The notes under the pieces were generated by a model. The model was not told the origin of the DNA, made no database searches, and worked only from the letters and a program-made list of their open reading frames with translations. The translations under genes and the position numbers were made by a program. A DNA stretch of 11,343 nucleotides from CAZGYE01 sp964530165 (lineage in GTDB: Bacteria > Planctomycetota > Planctomycetia > Planctomycetales > Planctomycetaceae): the NCBI GenBank assembly GCA_964530165.1, contig CAZGYE010000190.1, positions 1 through 11,343 of the forward strand, read 5' to 3'. Shown here one piece after another: positions 1 to 6,990 of the stretch. The first letter of the stretch is position 1. Every line of letters starts with the position of its first letter.

Positions 1-243
1 GCCCGCCCGGCAGAACAAGGGGTTTCGCGGCAGCAACTGATCAACTTGGGTTAGGTTGTTTCGTTCAACGTGGCTCGTGCATATCGTCCAGAGGTTCGGC
101 ACACCGATTACGCGACGGCGTTCTGATTTCACAACATCTGGAGGTCCGTAGCGGCCTGGTTGCTCGTGATTCTCGTATGACTTGATGATCGCGATAGAAT
201 GAAGTTGCAGGCCGCATTCTGGCGATTCGCCGGATTGTGGTTG
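1..243. other. left edge, no recognisable gene
   Basis: I recognise no gene here. Frame 1 of the + strand is open from the window edge to a TAG at 52-54 and could be the last 17 codons of a gene that begins outside the window. Frame 3 is open to a TGA near 182, also without a recognisable motif. A leftward 72-codon ORF covers most of the stretch, but it is Arg-rich, has no visible domain and runs into the inverted terminator sequence, so I treat it as chance. The strong rightward terminator directly downstream suggests that a + strand transcript, either a gene tail or an RNA, passes through this region. Confidence 0.3.
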
Positions 244-275
244 CCCGAATCGGTTGCCGCCGGTTCGGGTTTTTT
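244..275 (+). terminator. Rho-independent terminator
   Basis: CCCGAATCGG (244-253) pairs with CCGGTTCGGG (260-269) in a 10-bp stem with one G-U pair and a 6-nt loop TTGCCG. Six T residues (270-275) follow directly. This is a textbook intrinsic terminator for rightward transcription. It separates whatever lies to the left from the promoter at 284. Confidence 0.85.
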
Positions 276-283
276 GCTGCCAC

Positions 284-312
284 TTGACAACATTGATTGT
301 ATTATATAAAAT
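284..312 (+). promoter_or_regulatory. sigma70-type promoter for the RHH gene
   Basis: A perfect -35 box TTGACA (284-289) is followed after 17 bp by TAAAAT (307-312). The surrounding 70 bases (291-360) contain only 19 G or C, in strong contrast to the rest of the window. A second perfect -10 hexamer TATAAT at 339-344 has no clear -35 and could be an alternative start. Both lie upstream of the ATG at 363. Confidence 0.65.
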
Positions 313-353
313 CAAGCAGCGAAGTCAAATTGATTGTGTATAATATTTTCAAG
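293..353 (+). promoter_or_regulatory. candidate operator: near-palindrome plus direct repeat
   Basis: Positions 293-315 form a near-palindrome centred on 304, with 9 of 11 pairs complementary and outer arms TTGATT and AATCAA. It covers the promoter spacer and the -10 box, where a repressor would block RNA polymerase. Positions 330-353 repeat the same 24-bp segment (293-316) imperfectly, with about 17 matches, including identical TTGATTGT starts and CAAG ends, at a 37-bp offset. The ribbon-helix-helix protein encoded just downstream is the obvious candidate ligand, because RHH proteins commonly autoregulate through such operators. That link is inference. Confidence 0.45.
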
Positions 354-362
354 AATTGCGGA

Positions 363-566
363 ATGGCAAAGCAGCACGGCGGAAAACGCCCAGGCGCGGG
401 AAGGAAGCCGGCTCACCCGGAAGGGCGAACCGTCACCATTGCCGCAAGCGTCCCTGGGGGGCTTGTTGAACGACTTGACAAACTCGCGGCCGAGCAAGGC
501 TGGAATCGTTCAGAAGCCGTAACAGAAGCTATCAGGGGCTTACTTGCCACCGCACAGAAACGGTAG
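363..566 (+). CDS. ribbon-helix-helix (CopG-like) DNA-binding protein
   Basis: This 67-aa protein opens with a basic Gly/Lys/Arg-rich segment (HGGKRPGAGRKP, residues 5-16), a motif common at the front of small plasmid and phage proteins. It continues into a ribbon-helix-helix core: strand RTVTIAASV (22-30), helix 1 around 33-45 (GLVERLDKLAAEQ), turn GWNRS (46-50) and helix 2 (EAVTEAIRGLLA, 51-62). RHH dimers insert the strand into the DNA major groove and often act as antitoxins or autorepressors. The frame stays open upstream to a TTG at 297, but that start would lie inside the promoter, so I take ATG 363. No toxin lies directly adjacent; the next operon starts 175 bp downstream. It could be an orphan antitoxin or a repressor of the island. 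Confidence 0.8.
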   Translation: MAKQHGGKRPGAGRKPAHPEGRTVTIAASVPGGLVERLDKLAAEQGWNRSEAVTEAIRGLLATAQKR

Positions 567-661
567 CGGAGAGAGGGGGAGTCGAATCCATCCGTGAATA
601 GACACGAATCCCTTCGGCAGAGTATAAAACTGCTGCGCCTCCAAGACGCGGGCCGCTCTCC
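567..661 (-). other. tRNA-like structure (possible decayed tRNA or attachment-site remnant)
   Basis: Read on the minus strand from 661 to 567, this 95-base stretch starts GGAGAGC and ends TCTCTCCG, so six of seven acceptor pairs form with a G discriminator. A GCC/GGC D-stem encloses a loop with GGA, a GCAG/CTGC hairpin holds a 7-base loop TTTATAC (anticodon TAT if real), a 7-bp variable-arm hairpin follows, and then a TTCGACT T-loop. Against a functional tRNA, the T-stem pairs poorly, U8 and A14 are missing, and linker lengths are off. It abuts the RHH stop codon. On the + strand the outermost pairing is a perfect CGGAGAG/CTCTCCG inverted repeat (567-573, 656-662). It may be a decayed tRNA, an integration-site remnant, or chance. 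Confidence 0.3.
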
Positions 662-687
662 GTGTTCAGCGGACAATATGCGGCCTG

Positions 688-712
688 CTGACAGATATTG
701 ACGCGCTGTCAG
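688..712 (+). promoter_or_regulatory. inverted repeat upstream of the PIN operon
   Basis: CTGACAG (688-694) and CTGTCAG (706-712) are perfect 7-bp inverted arms around an 11-nt centre. They end 29 bp before the start codon of the 272-aa gene. Placement and symmetry suit an operator for the operon or a leader hairpin. I see no clear promoter hexamers next to it. Confidence 0.35.
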
Positions 713-741
713 TAGCAAGGTTCGGTTTCGGAGTGTGTGCA

Positions 742-1560
742 ATGGGAAAAAAGAAGGCCAGCAAAAAACAAAACCTCTACTTCGAGGTTCGGTTTGTGGG
801 GCGGGGGGTGACTCCAGACAGTGTATCACTGAGAGCTGTCAACGATGCGCTGTCTGCGGTACAAGACCTTGCCTGTGGGCGCGATCCTTACGAAATGACA
901 CAAGTGCCACACGACAAAGGGATGGGATTGGTCAATGTAAGGAAAGGGTCGGCCACTTACCGCTGCGTCCCTCGCGCTCCTAAAGAGGCGTCAAAGTATC
1001 TCAGTCGGATTGGAAAGCTCCTCGCGACATGCGACGTGGAACACGGCAATGGCGACGGCGACGAATTGGTTGCTGCGATGAGTCCCATCAAATCGCTAAG
1101 CGACGCGGCGCGTTCCGTTGGTTGTGATATTGAAGTAAAGATGAGCACCCGACGCAGCCCACTGTTTGTAGTAACGGAGGGAGACTTTAAGAGAATCTCA
1201 AGCATCCTGCTGCTTAGCGGCGAGACAACAGTTGCCGGCAGTGTCGAGCGGGTTGGTGGGGCAACGGGGACGCGGTGTCTAATGCGGGTTCCGGGCAGAA
1301 GGCACATATTGTACTGCGATGTCAAAGGCAAGGATTTGGCACGCCGCTTGGGGCAGCACTTGTACGAAGACATCGTCGCACAAGGAACCGCCGTGTGGAT
1401 TCATCGCTCCTGGCGAATCTACAAGTTCACCATCAACAGCTTCACGCAACCACGGGTCGGTGATCCAACAGCAGCTATCGAGGAGCTGCGAAACGCCGGC
1501 TTGGATGCATGGGATGAAATAGACGACCCGGAAACGTATATCAAGGAATTGAGATCGTGA
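742..1560 (+). CDS. conserved-looking protein of unknown function, partner of PIN nuclease
   Basis: I do not recognise this 272-aa protein. It has a Lys-rich start (MGKKKASKK), an alpha/beta-looking N-terminal part (about 12-95, with strands LYFEVRFVG and GLVNVRKGSATYRCV), and an acidic/Gly linker (about 99-108). A C-terminal strand-rich segment (about 160-232: ETTVAGSVERVGG, TRCLMRVPG, HILYCDV, GTAVWI, WRIYKFTINSF) looks like a small beta-barrel. It ends in an acidic helix (244-270, AAIEELRNAGLDAWDEIDD). No signal peptide or membrane segment is visible. Start ATG 742 is preferred over GTG 733 because GGAG (730-733) sits 8 nt upstream. Its stop overlaps the start of the PIN gene (GTGA), so the two are translationally coupled. 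It occupies the antitoxin position but is about three times longer than usual VapB-type antitoxins. It could be an unusual antitoxin, a nucleic-acid-binding adaptor or a structural partner. Confidence 0.75.
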   Translation: MGKKKASKKQNLYFEVRFVGRGVTPDSVSLRAVNDALSAVQDLACGRDPYEMTQVPHDKGMGLVNVRKGSATYRCVPRAPKEASKYLSRIGKLLATCDVEHGNGDGDELVAAMSPIKSLSDAARSVGCDIEVKMSTRRSPLFVVTEGDFKRISSILLLSGETTVAGSVERVGGATGTRCLMRVPGRRHILYCDVKGKDLARRLGQHLYEDIVAQGTAVWIHRSWRIYKFTINSFTQPRVGDPTAAIEELRNAGLDAWDEIDDPETYIKELRS

Positions 1561-2048
1561 TCGCGGGCATCGACTCAATGATCTTGATTTATGCGGGAAT
1601 CGTCCCACAAAGGAACGGCAAGGCTAAATCGGCCAAGGCAAAGAAGCTCACGCACCGCGCGAAGGTGTTGATGGACCAACTGAAAGACGAGACAATTGTT
1701 CTGCCGACAATCGCAGTGGCAGAACTCCTCGTGCCTGTTCCGGCGGCACAGAAAGGCTCGCTAATCGCAACCCTGATAGGCATGTTCCATTGCCGCCCCT
1801 TCGATCTGCACGCTGCTGCAATTGGTTCCGATCTATGGGCACGGCACAAATCGCTGCCTGTGGACCTGCAATACAAAAACCGCCACGTTTTGAAGGCGGA
1901 CGTCATGATTATTGCGACGGCAAAGGCTGGTAGCGCAACGAAATTCTACAGCCATGACAAAAGCTGTCGCGCACTCGCCAATCTTGTCATGCAAGCCGCC
2001 GATCTGCCCACGCATTCTGAAGACCTGTTCTTCGGTCAAGACGTCTAG
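1557..2048 (+). CDS. PIN-domain ribonuclease (VapC-like)
   Basis: This 163-aa protein carries the acidic residues of the PIN fold in the expected order: D6 in GIDSMILIYA, E56 in IAVAELLVP, D115 in LKADVMIIATA and D134 in FYSHDKSC. PIN domains are Mg2+-dependent endoribonucleases. In VapBC modules they cut specific RNAs such as initiator tRNA or rRNA loops. It is slightly longer than a typical VapC (about 130-140 aa) because of a basic insert after the first motif (RNGKAKSAKAKKLTHRAK, 19-36). The GTG start (1557-1559) overlaps the TGA of the upstream gene, with AAGGA at 1543-1547 as ribosome binding site. Toxin function is inferred from fold and operon layout, and the RNA target cannot be read from sequence. 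It appears intact, with all four acidic residues present. Confidence 0.82.
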   Translation: MIAGIDSMILIYAGIVPQRNGKAKSAKAKKLTHRAKVLMDQLKDETIVLPTIAVAELLVPVPAAQKGSLIATLIGMFHCRPFDLHAAAIGSDLWARHKSLPVDLQYKNRHVLKADVMIIATAKAGSATKFYSHDKSCRALANLVMQAADLPTHSEDLFFGQDV

Positions 2049-2413
2049 CAACCCCGTGCCAAAGTCAACCGTTCCAGCGGTTTGTCTGCGGGCGGAGAGT
2101 TCAAATGACCCCACTACCCAGATTCCAGCAGCGCAGATCGAAACGAATGTATATGTTTTCAGGTGAAATCCCTCAAACCGGCGCCGAATCCGCCCTTTCC
2201 TCAAATCCGCTTGGTGGATAGACTTCGCCCCGTTTGCGCCAGGCCCGATTTGCGCAGGACGGCAATCGTTGATTCCTCCTCGTGGCGGAGCTGTTGGGTT
2301 CCATTCTCCGGCTTCGGCCGGCGGAAACGGCTTGGTTGACCGTATGACGTGATCCGGTCGGTTCGGATCGCCGCAAAATTTGCGTTTCGGTGTCGGGCGG
2401 AAAGGAATCTGCC
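2049..2413. other. 365-bp intergenic region with hairpins
   Basis: I see no gene in this stretch. It contains a perfect CCGGC-TTCG-GCCGG hairpin (2308-2321) with a stable TTCG tetraloop but no following T-run, and a GATCCG/CGGATC inverted repeat (2351-2356 and 2364-2369) 45 bp before the next start codon. These could be transcript-end or leader structures. No convincing promoter hexamers are visible for the downstream operon. The composition shifts here from the more AT-rich island to the GC-rich right part of the window. A leftward ORF runs out of the downstream gene into this gap, and I judge it a shadow. Confidence 0.4.
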
Positions 2414-3754
2414 ATGCCGTTTGAACCGTTTCGTTTCATCCACGCTGCCAATCTCGCGCTGGACCATCCGCTGCGAGAGACAGGGCCACTGCCGGATGAA
2501 ATCCGCAAGATCGTCGAGGACTCGACGCTGACGGCGTTCGAAAGGGTCGTTTCAGCCTGTATCGAGAAACGGGTCGACTTCTTGCTGCTGACGGGCAGCA
2601 GTTTTGTCGAGCAAGACCGCAGTCTGCGAGCGCGTGCCGCCCTGCTGCGGGGGTTCGATCGGCTTGCAGAACACAACATTCGTGTGTTTGCGATGCCGGG
2701 TCGTGACGACCCACCGGAAGCCTGGCAGACAATTGAGAATCTGCCGGACAACGTGACGCCGTTCTTCAGCCGCACGGGTCAAGCGGTTGCGGTGATTCGC
2801 GATGCCAAAGTCATTGCGTCGGTCGCCGGCGACATCTCAGGCGAGGGGATTGCCGGCGACAAATCGAGGGACGATCCGTCACGATTCGTCGGATCTCGGC
2901 GGACTCCGTTCGCAATTGGATTGCTCACTCTGGAAGAAGGAGCTGAGGTCAAAAACCTCTTCGGTGACGAAACCAGCCATGCCCAGTCCGGCCAAAGAGA
3001 GAGGTCGGCCCGACTGTCAGATCAGGGCAAGTTGCCCCGGAGCCTCTCGGAGTGCCTGGTCGACTACGTGGCACTCGGCGGCGGGGATACTCGGCAGGCG
3101 GTCGCATTGGAGGCGGGCATCGCGCACAATCCGGGGGGAACGCAGGGACTTGGACCCCGCGAGACCGGGCCACATGGCTGCACTCTGGTCAGCGTCGGTC
3201 CTGACGGTACGCTTCAAAGCACATTCATTCCGACGGCCGCAGTTCGCTGGGAATGGTTCGAAGCGAAGATCGACGCCAACGCCAACCGTGACGAACTCGC
3301 CGAAATGATGCGGACCGCGCTGGCCGAATGTCGGCCGGAAGCGGGCGAGAAGGTATACCTGATCAGCTGGTCGATCCACGGTTCGGGTCCACTGTTCGAA
3401 TCGCTGCACGACGAGGGCGTTCAAGGACAACTGATCGATCTGTGTACGCAGAACACGTGGTGCGACGGTGGATTATTGCTGCAGCACACATTTCACCTTT
3501 GCCCGGAAAGCAAATCGGCGACGGGCGACGACCCTCTCTCGGTCGAGTATCTCGAGTTGCTCGAGAGCGAGCAATCATTTTCCGGGAAGCGGCTCGAGAC
3601 CTGTCTGGAGCAGGCCGCTTTACCCAACTCCCAGTGGTCGGGTCGCGTGCAAGCCTTCACCAGCGAACTGAATCACGCTGCGGTCGTCGCTCACGCCCGC
3701 CAACTGGGGACGATGTGGTTAGCCGCGAATCTTCAGGAAGAATCCACGTCATGA
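2414..3754 (+). CDS. SbcD/Mre11/YhaO-like metallophosphoesterase homologue lacking metal ligands
   Basis: The 446-aa protein aligns by eye with the YhaO/SbcD nuclease layout, but the ligand positions are replaced. Motif I (normally AADLHLD) reads AANLALD (11-17). Motif II (GD) reads LLLTGSS (58-63). Motif III (GNHD) reads PGRDD (95-99). The usual HG motif reads GLLTLEEG (169-176). The GHIH motif reads DYVALGGGDTRQ (217-228). The following region, HNPGGTQGLGPRETGPHGC (238-256), keeps the family pattern. It is probably a non-catalytic scaffold or DNA-binding subunit of a complex with the next gene. ATG 2414 is chosen because AAAGGA (2401-2406) lies 7 nt upstream; an earlier in-frame GTG at 2390 has no such site. 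Its TGA overlaps the next gene's ATG by 4 nt. The C-terminal 150 residues fit no domain I recognise. Confidence 0.75.
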   Translation: MPFEPFRFIHAANLALDHPLRETGPLPDEIRKIVEDSTLTAFERVVSACIEKRVDFLLLTGSSFVEQDRSLRARAALLRGFDRLAEHNIRVFAMPGRDDPPEAWQTIENLPDNVTPFFSRTGQAVAVIRDAKVIASVAGDISGEGIAGDKSRDDPSRFVGSRRTPFAIGLLTLEEGAEVKNLFGDETSHAQSGQRERSARLSDQGKLPRSLSECLVDYVALGGGDTRQAVALEAGIAHNPGGTQGLGPRETGPHGCTLVSVGPDGTLQSTFIPTAAVRWEWFEAKIDANANRDELAEMMRTALAECRPEAGEKVYLISWSIHGSGPLFESLHDEGVQGQLIDLCTQNTWCDGGLLLQHTFHLCPESKSATGDDPLSVEYLELLESEQSFSGKRLETCLEQAALPNSQWSGRVQAFTSELNHAAVVAHARQLGTMWLAANLQEESTS

Positions 3755-6700
3755 AAATCACCGACATTCAGGTCGACCGTTTTGGCGTGTGGCGCAGCCT
3801 GACGCTCCCGCTCTCCAGTTCCGGTTTGAATGTCTTCTACGGACCGAACGAGGCAGGCAAGACGACGTTGCTACGGTTTGTTCGGGGAATACTGTACGGC
3901 TTTGAGCCGTTCGGTGTGATTGCATCCGATGCTGACGGCAGTTCGGCACCGTGTGAGGGTCAGTTGCGGGTCGATCATTACGAACAGCCGTGCAAGATCC
4001 GGCGTGTCTCACATCGTGATTCCCCTGGATTGCTTTCGGTAACGGGGTTGGACCGCGACGTTCCTGCTTCGGAACTGCTGACGGAACTGCTTAGTGAAAC
4101 GGAACAACCGGTGTTCGATCACGTGTTTGCGATTGGTCTACAGGAGTTGCAGCAACTGGCGACATTGGAACGAGACGACGTGGCCAGTCAGCTCTACAGC
4201 ATTTCACTCGGTCACGAGGGACGGCGGTTGCTTCGCGCCGGCTCGCAGGCCGAGATCCAACGCGACCGGCTTCTCAACCCGCGAGATCGGTCCGGTGAGC
4301 TTGTCGAACTTTTCGACCGGTATGATCAGTTGTCGGCAGAATTGGAGCAATTTGCCAACCAACGGGAACGGTACGCGGAACTTTGTACCGAACGCGACCG
4401 TCTGGCGGCGTTGATCAGCGGGCTAAAAACCCGTCAAGCGGGAATGCAGTCACAGTTGCGAGGTCACACATTCTTGGAACGCGTTTGGGCGCCCTGGAAC
4501 CGCGTCCGCATCCTTCAGGCCGAATTGGACGAGCTGCCGAAGATCACCGGCTTCCCAGAAGACGGACCGGCGCGTCTCGATGAACTCGATACCGATCTCG
4601 CCGCGGCGAACAAATGCCGCGAGGCATTGTTGAGCGAGGCCGCCGAATTCCGCAAGGCGGCCGCTGCGCTGCACATCGATCCCGAGATCCAGAAACATGC
4701 CGCTACCATCCAGAGTTTCATCGATCAGCGAGATTGGGTCCTGGAGCTCGCCCGGGAGATGAAAGAAGCGGATGCGAACGCGAATGATCTGAAAGCCGAG
4801 CTGACCACGAAAATTGGACGCCTGGGTCCCGACTGGTCGCTTGCCCGGTTGGAAAAAGTCGATCCGTCTCCCTCGGCCCATTTTCGCATGGTGAAAATGG
4901 CCCGTCGTTTCCGGTCGGCTCGAGCACGTCGAGCGAAGCTTCGTAGGCGTTTGAAAAGACTCTCTGACGCCACGCAGAAGCGAATGGCCGATTTCAACGA
5001 GCAACTGAAGAAACTCGGGGGGCAGTCAATCGACGACGCACTGCACGCCGCCCGGCGGAAACTGGCTGACCTGGAGGATCTTGGCCGGCTCAAACTTCGC
5101 CGCGCAGAATTGGAACAGCGGTGGATCGGCATCAACGATCAGCTTAGTCGACTCAAGGAACGACTGAGCTTGCCGAAGTGGGTGTATGCGTTTCTCACGT
5201 TCTTCGGGGTCTCCGGCATCGTCTTCGCCGTCCTGGGCATCGTGACCGGCGTGATAACCAGCGGACTGGGCGGCGCGGCCTACGCGCTGGTGGCGACACT
5301 GTGCGTCCTGATGGCGCGGGCTCTGACGTCGCATTTCGAAGGCGAGGTCCACGACCGTGTTGAGCAACTGCAGGACGAATTGCGCGAAAATGAAGTTCGT
5401 CTTCGTGAAACACGAACCGCCATCGACCGGATCACGGTTGTGAAGACTGCTTTGCCGTCGATGCCTGTCGAGACCGCGACGCCGTCACCACACGCCATAG
5501 CCCCGTCACCGCTGCCGATTGCCTTGGTTGTCGCGTCGCCGACTGCCGGCGACCCGTCATCGCAGCCAACAACTCCGGCCCAGATTACGGAAGCGGATCT
5601 TGTTCACCAAACAACCCGGCGCCTGACCGAGTTGGAACAGTTGGCGGAAACCCAACAGCGCATCCAGAAAGCGCGCCGCAAGCTGAGCGAACTCCGGAAC
5701 CGGTTTCAAAGACTGCAGCGTGACGTCAGTACGGCGCGACAGAACTGGTGCGAATTGCTGACAGAGTCGGGTTTCTCGGAAACAGTCCGCACCGGCGAAG
5801 CGTTTGAGGTTTGGCAACGTGTCGTCGAAGCCCACGAACAGCGACGCATCTGGCAAGCGACGACCGCCGAGGTACAAGATCGGCAAGCGAAACTGCAGTC
5901 GTTTCGGCGGCGGATCGAGGAACTTGGACGCCGCGTTCACTGCTGGGACTTCGACGACGCCCGTCCGCTGGATGTGCTGACCGCGTGGGAGGAGAAACTG
6001 AAGATTCTCGGCCAGAACCAGTCCCAACGGCGGCGTCTGCGGCGTGAGGAGAAGGCCCGCCGGCGCGAATTGGCCGAGTACCATCAGCGAGTCGACGAGC
6101 TGAAAATGCAGAGATCGGCGTTGCTCGTACGGGGCGGCTCCGCCACGCGGGAAGAATTCGAGCAGCGCGCCCAATTGGTGCACCGTCGCCGTGAACTCGA
6201 AGAATTGCGGGCGGCCGCCGCGAGCGACCTCGAAACCGCCGCCCAAGCAGAACCGGAGCTGGCGGTCGTCGAGAAAGACCTGCTCGCGTACGATCCCGAG
6301 CAAAACAGCCAGTGCATCAAGACGCTCAACCTGGAGTTGGAGGAGATCGAACGCGAACAGCAGCAGGCGTTCGAGAAGCTTGGCGGCCAGAAGCAGGAGA
6401 TCAAAGAACTGGAGAACGACATCCGCCCGACACAATTACGTTTCGAACGAGAACTGGTCGCTGAAAAGATCAAACGGGCTTTGGAGAAATGGTTCGCCGT
6501 CGGACTGGCCGACCAAGCGATTGACCGGATCCGCACGCGGTTCGAACGGACCTGCCAACCGGTCACGTTGACCGATGCGTCGCAGTTTCTGGAACGGCTG
6601 ACGGGGGGAAAATATCGCAGCATCTGGACGCCGTTGGGAAAACGTCATCTGTCGATCGACGACGATCAGAACGAGACCTTCTTAGTCGATCAACTCAGCG

Positions 6701-6987
6701 GCGGCACACGCGAGCAACTGTTCCTGGCAATCCGACTGGCATTGGTGCGCGATTTTGCTCGCAAAGGGGTCGAACTGCCGATGGTGTTGGACGACATCCT
6801 CGTCAACTTTGACCAACTCCGCACTGAAGCCGCAGTGGAGACGTTGATCGATTTTGCACGAGAGGGTCAGCAAATTCTGCTGTTCACCTGCCACCTGCAT
6901 CTGGCCCACATGTTCGAGAGCAAAGGAATCGAACCCATCTGGCTGCCGGGACACAGCCCACCGATTGAAGAACGCCGAGCAGGATGA
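3751..6987 (+). CDS. SbcC/YhaN-like AAA ATPase with coiled coil and central membrane segments
   Basis: This 1078-aa SMC/Rad50-type ATPase begins with ITDIQVDRFGVW and Walker A GPNEAGKTT (31-39). Long Arg/Glu/Leu-rich coiled-coil stretches cover about 180-470 and 530-900. The C-terminal half-site has signature LSGGTREQ (982-989), Walker B LPMVLDDI (about 1009-1016), D-loop region LVNFD and an H-loop-like FTCHLH. No CxxC zinc hook is present. At the apex lie two hydrophobic segments, about 478-502 and 506-522, as in the YhaN subfamily, followed by a Pro/Ser/Thr-rich linker (about 572-611). It probably acts in DNA repair or processing together with the upstream SbcD-like protein, possibly at the membrane. 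It overlaps that gene by ATGA, with AGGAAG at 3735-3740 as ribosome binding site. The frame is open further upstream, but only as a shadow of the preceding gene. Confidence 0.88.
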   Translation: MKITDIQVDRFGVWRSLTLPLSSSGLNVFYGPNEAGKTTLLRFVRGILYGFEPFGVIASDADGSSAPCEGQLRVDHYEQPCKIRRVSHRDSPGLLSVTGLDRDVPASELLTELLSETEQPVFDHVFAIGLQELQQLATLERDDVASQLYSISLGHEGRRLLRAGSQAEIQRDRLLNPRDRSGELVELFDRYDQLSAELEQFANQRERYAELCTERDRLAALISGLKTRQAGMQSQLRGHTFLERVWAPWNRVRILQAELDELPKITGFPEDGPARLDELDTDLAAANKCREALLSEAAEFRKAAAALHIDPEIQKHAATIQSFIDQRDWVLELAREMKEADANANDLKAELTTKIGRLGPDWSLARLEKVDPSPSAHFRMVKMARRFRSARARRAKLRRRLKRLSDATQKRMADFNEQLKKLGGQSIDDALHAARRKLADLEDLGRLKLRRAELEQRWIGINDQLSRLKERLSLPKWVYAFLTFFGVSGIVFAVLGIVTGVITSGLGGAAYALVATLCVLMARALTSHFEGEVHDRVEQLQDELRENEVRLRETRTAIDRITVVKTALPSMPVETATPSPHAIAPSPLPIALVVASPTAGDPSSQPTTPAQITEADLVHQTTRRLTELEQLAETQQRIQKARRKLSELRNRFQRLQRDVSTARQNWCELLTESGFSETVRTGEAFEVWQRVVEAHEQRRIWQATTAEVQDRQAKLQSFRRRIEELGRRVHCWDFDDARPLDVLTAWEEKLKILGQNQSQRRRLRREEKARRRELAEYHQRVDELKMQRSALLVRGGSATREEFEQRAQLVHRRRELEELRAAAASDLETAAQAEPELAVVEKDLLAYDPEQNSQCIKTLNLELEEIEREQQQAFEKLGGQKQEIKELENDIRPTQLRFERELVAEKIKRALEKWFAVGLADQAIDRIRTRFERTCQPVTLTDASQFLERLTGGKYRSIWTPLGKRHLSIDDDQNETFLVDQLSGGTREQLFLAIRLALVRDFARKGVELPMVLDDILVNFDQLRTEAAVETLIDFAREGQQILLFTCHLHLAHMFESKGIEPIWLPGHSPPIEERRAG

Positions 6988-6990
6988 CCA

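Noticed and set aside
65..283. Leftward 72-codon ORF near the left edge
   Set aside because: It is Arg-rich with no domain and has no supporting ribosome binding site. Its start region overlaps the terminator hairpin and T-run. It is best seen as chance.
297..362. Upstream extension of the RHH gene to TTG 297
   Set aside because: It would start inside the promoter and operator region, and the extra 22 residues lack family support. ATG 363 fits the RHH fold.
2308..2321. CCGGC-TTCG-GCCGG hairpin as an intrinsic terminator of the PIN operon
   Set aside because: No T-run follows on either strand, and it lies about 260 bp beyond the PIN stop codon. Kept only as a hairpin in the gap description.
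2173..2775. 200-codon leftward ORF over the start of the SbcD-like gene
   Set aside because: Ser/Arg-rich antisense shadow with no domain. The + strand product has clear family similarity.
3328..3750. Upstream extension of the ATPase by 141 codons in the same frame
   Set aside because: This frame merely lies open under the SbcD-like gene. The conserved family start (MKITDIQVDRFG) is at ATG 3751 with a good ribosome binding site.
5557..6435. 292-codon leftward ORF inside the ATPase gene
   Set aside because: It is antisense to a clear coiled-coil coding region. Its Leu/Phe-rich composition is the expected mirror of Glu/Arg/Gln codons.
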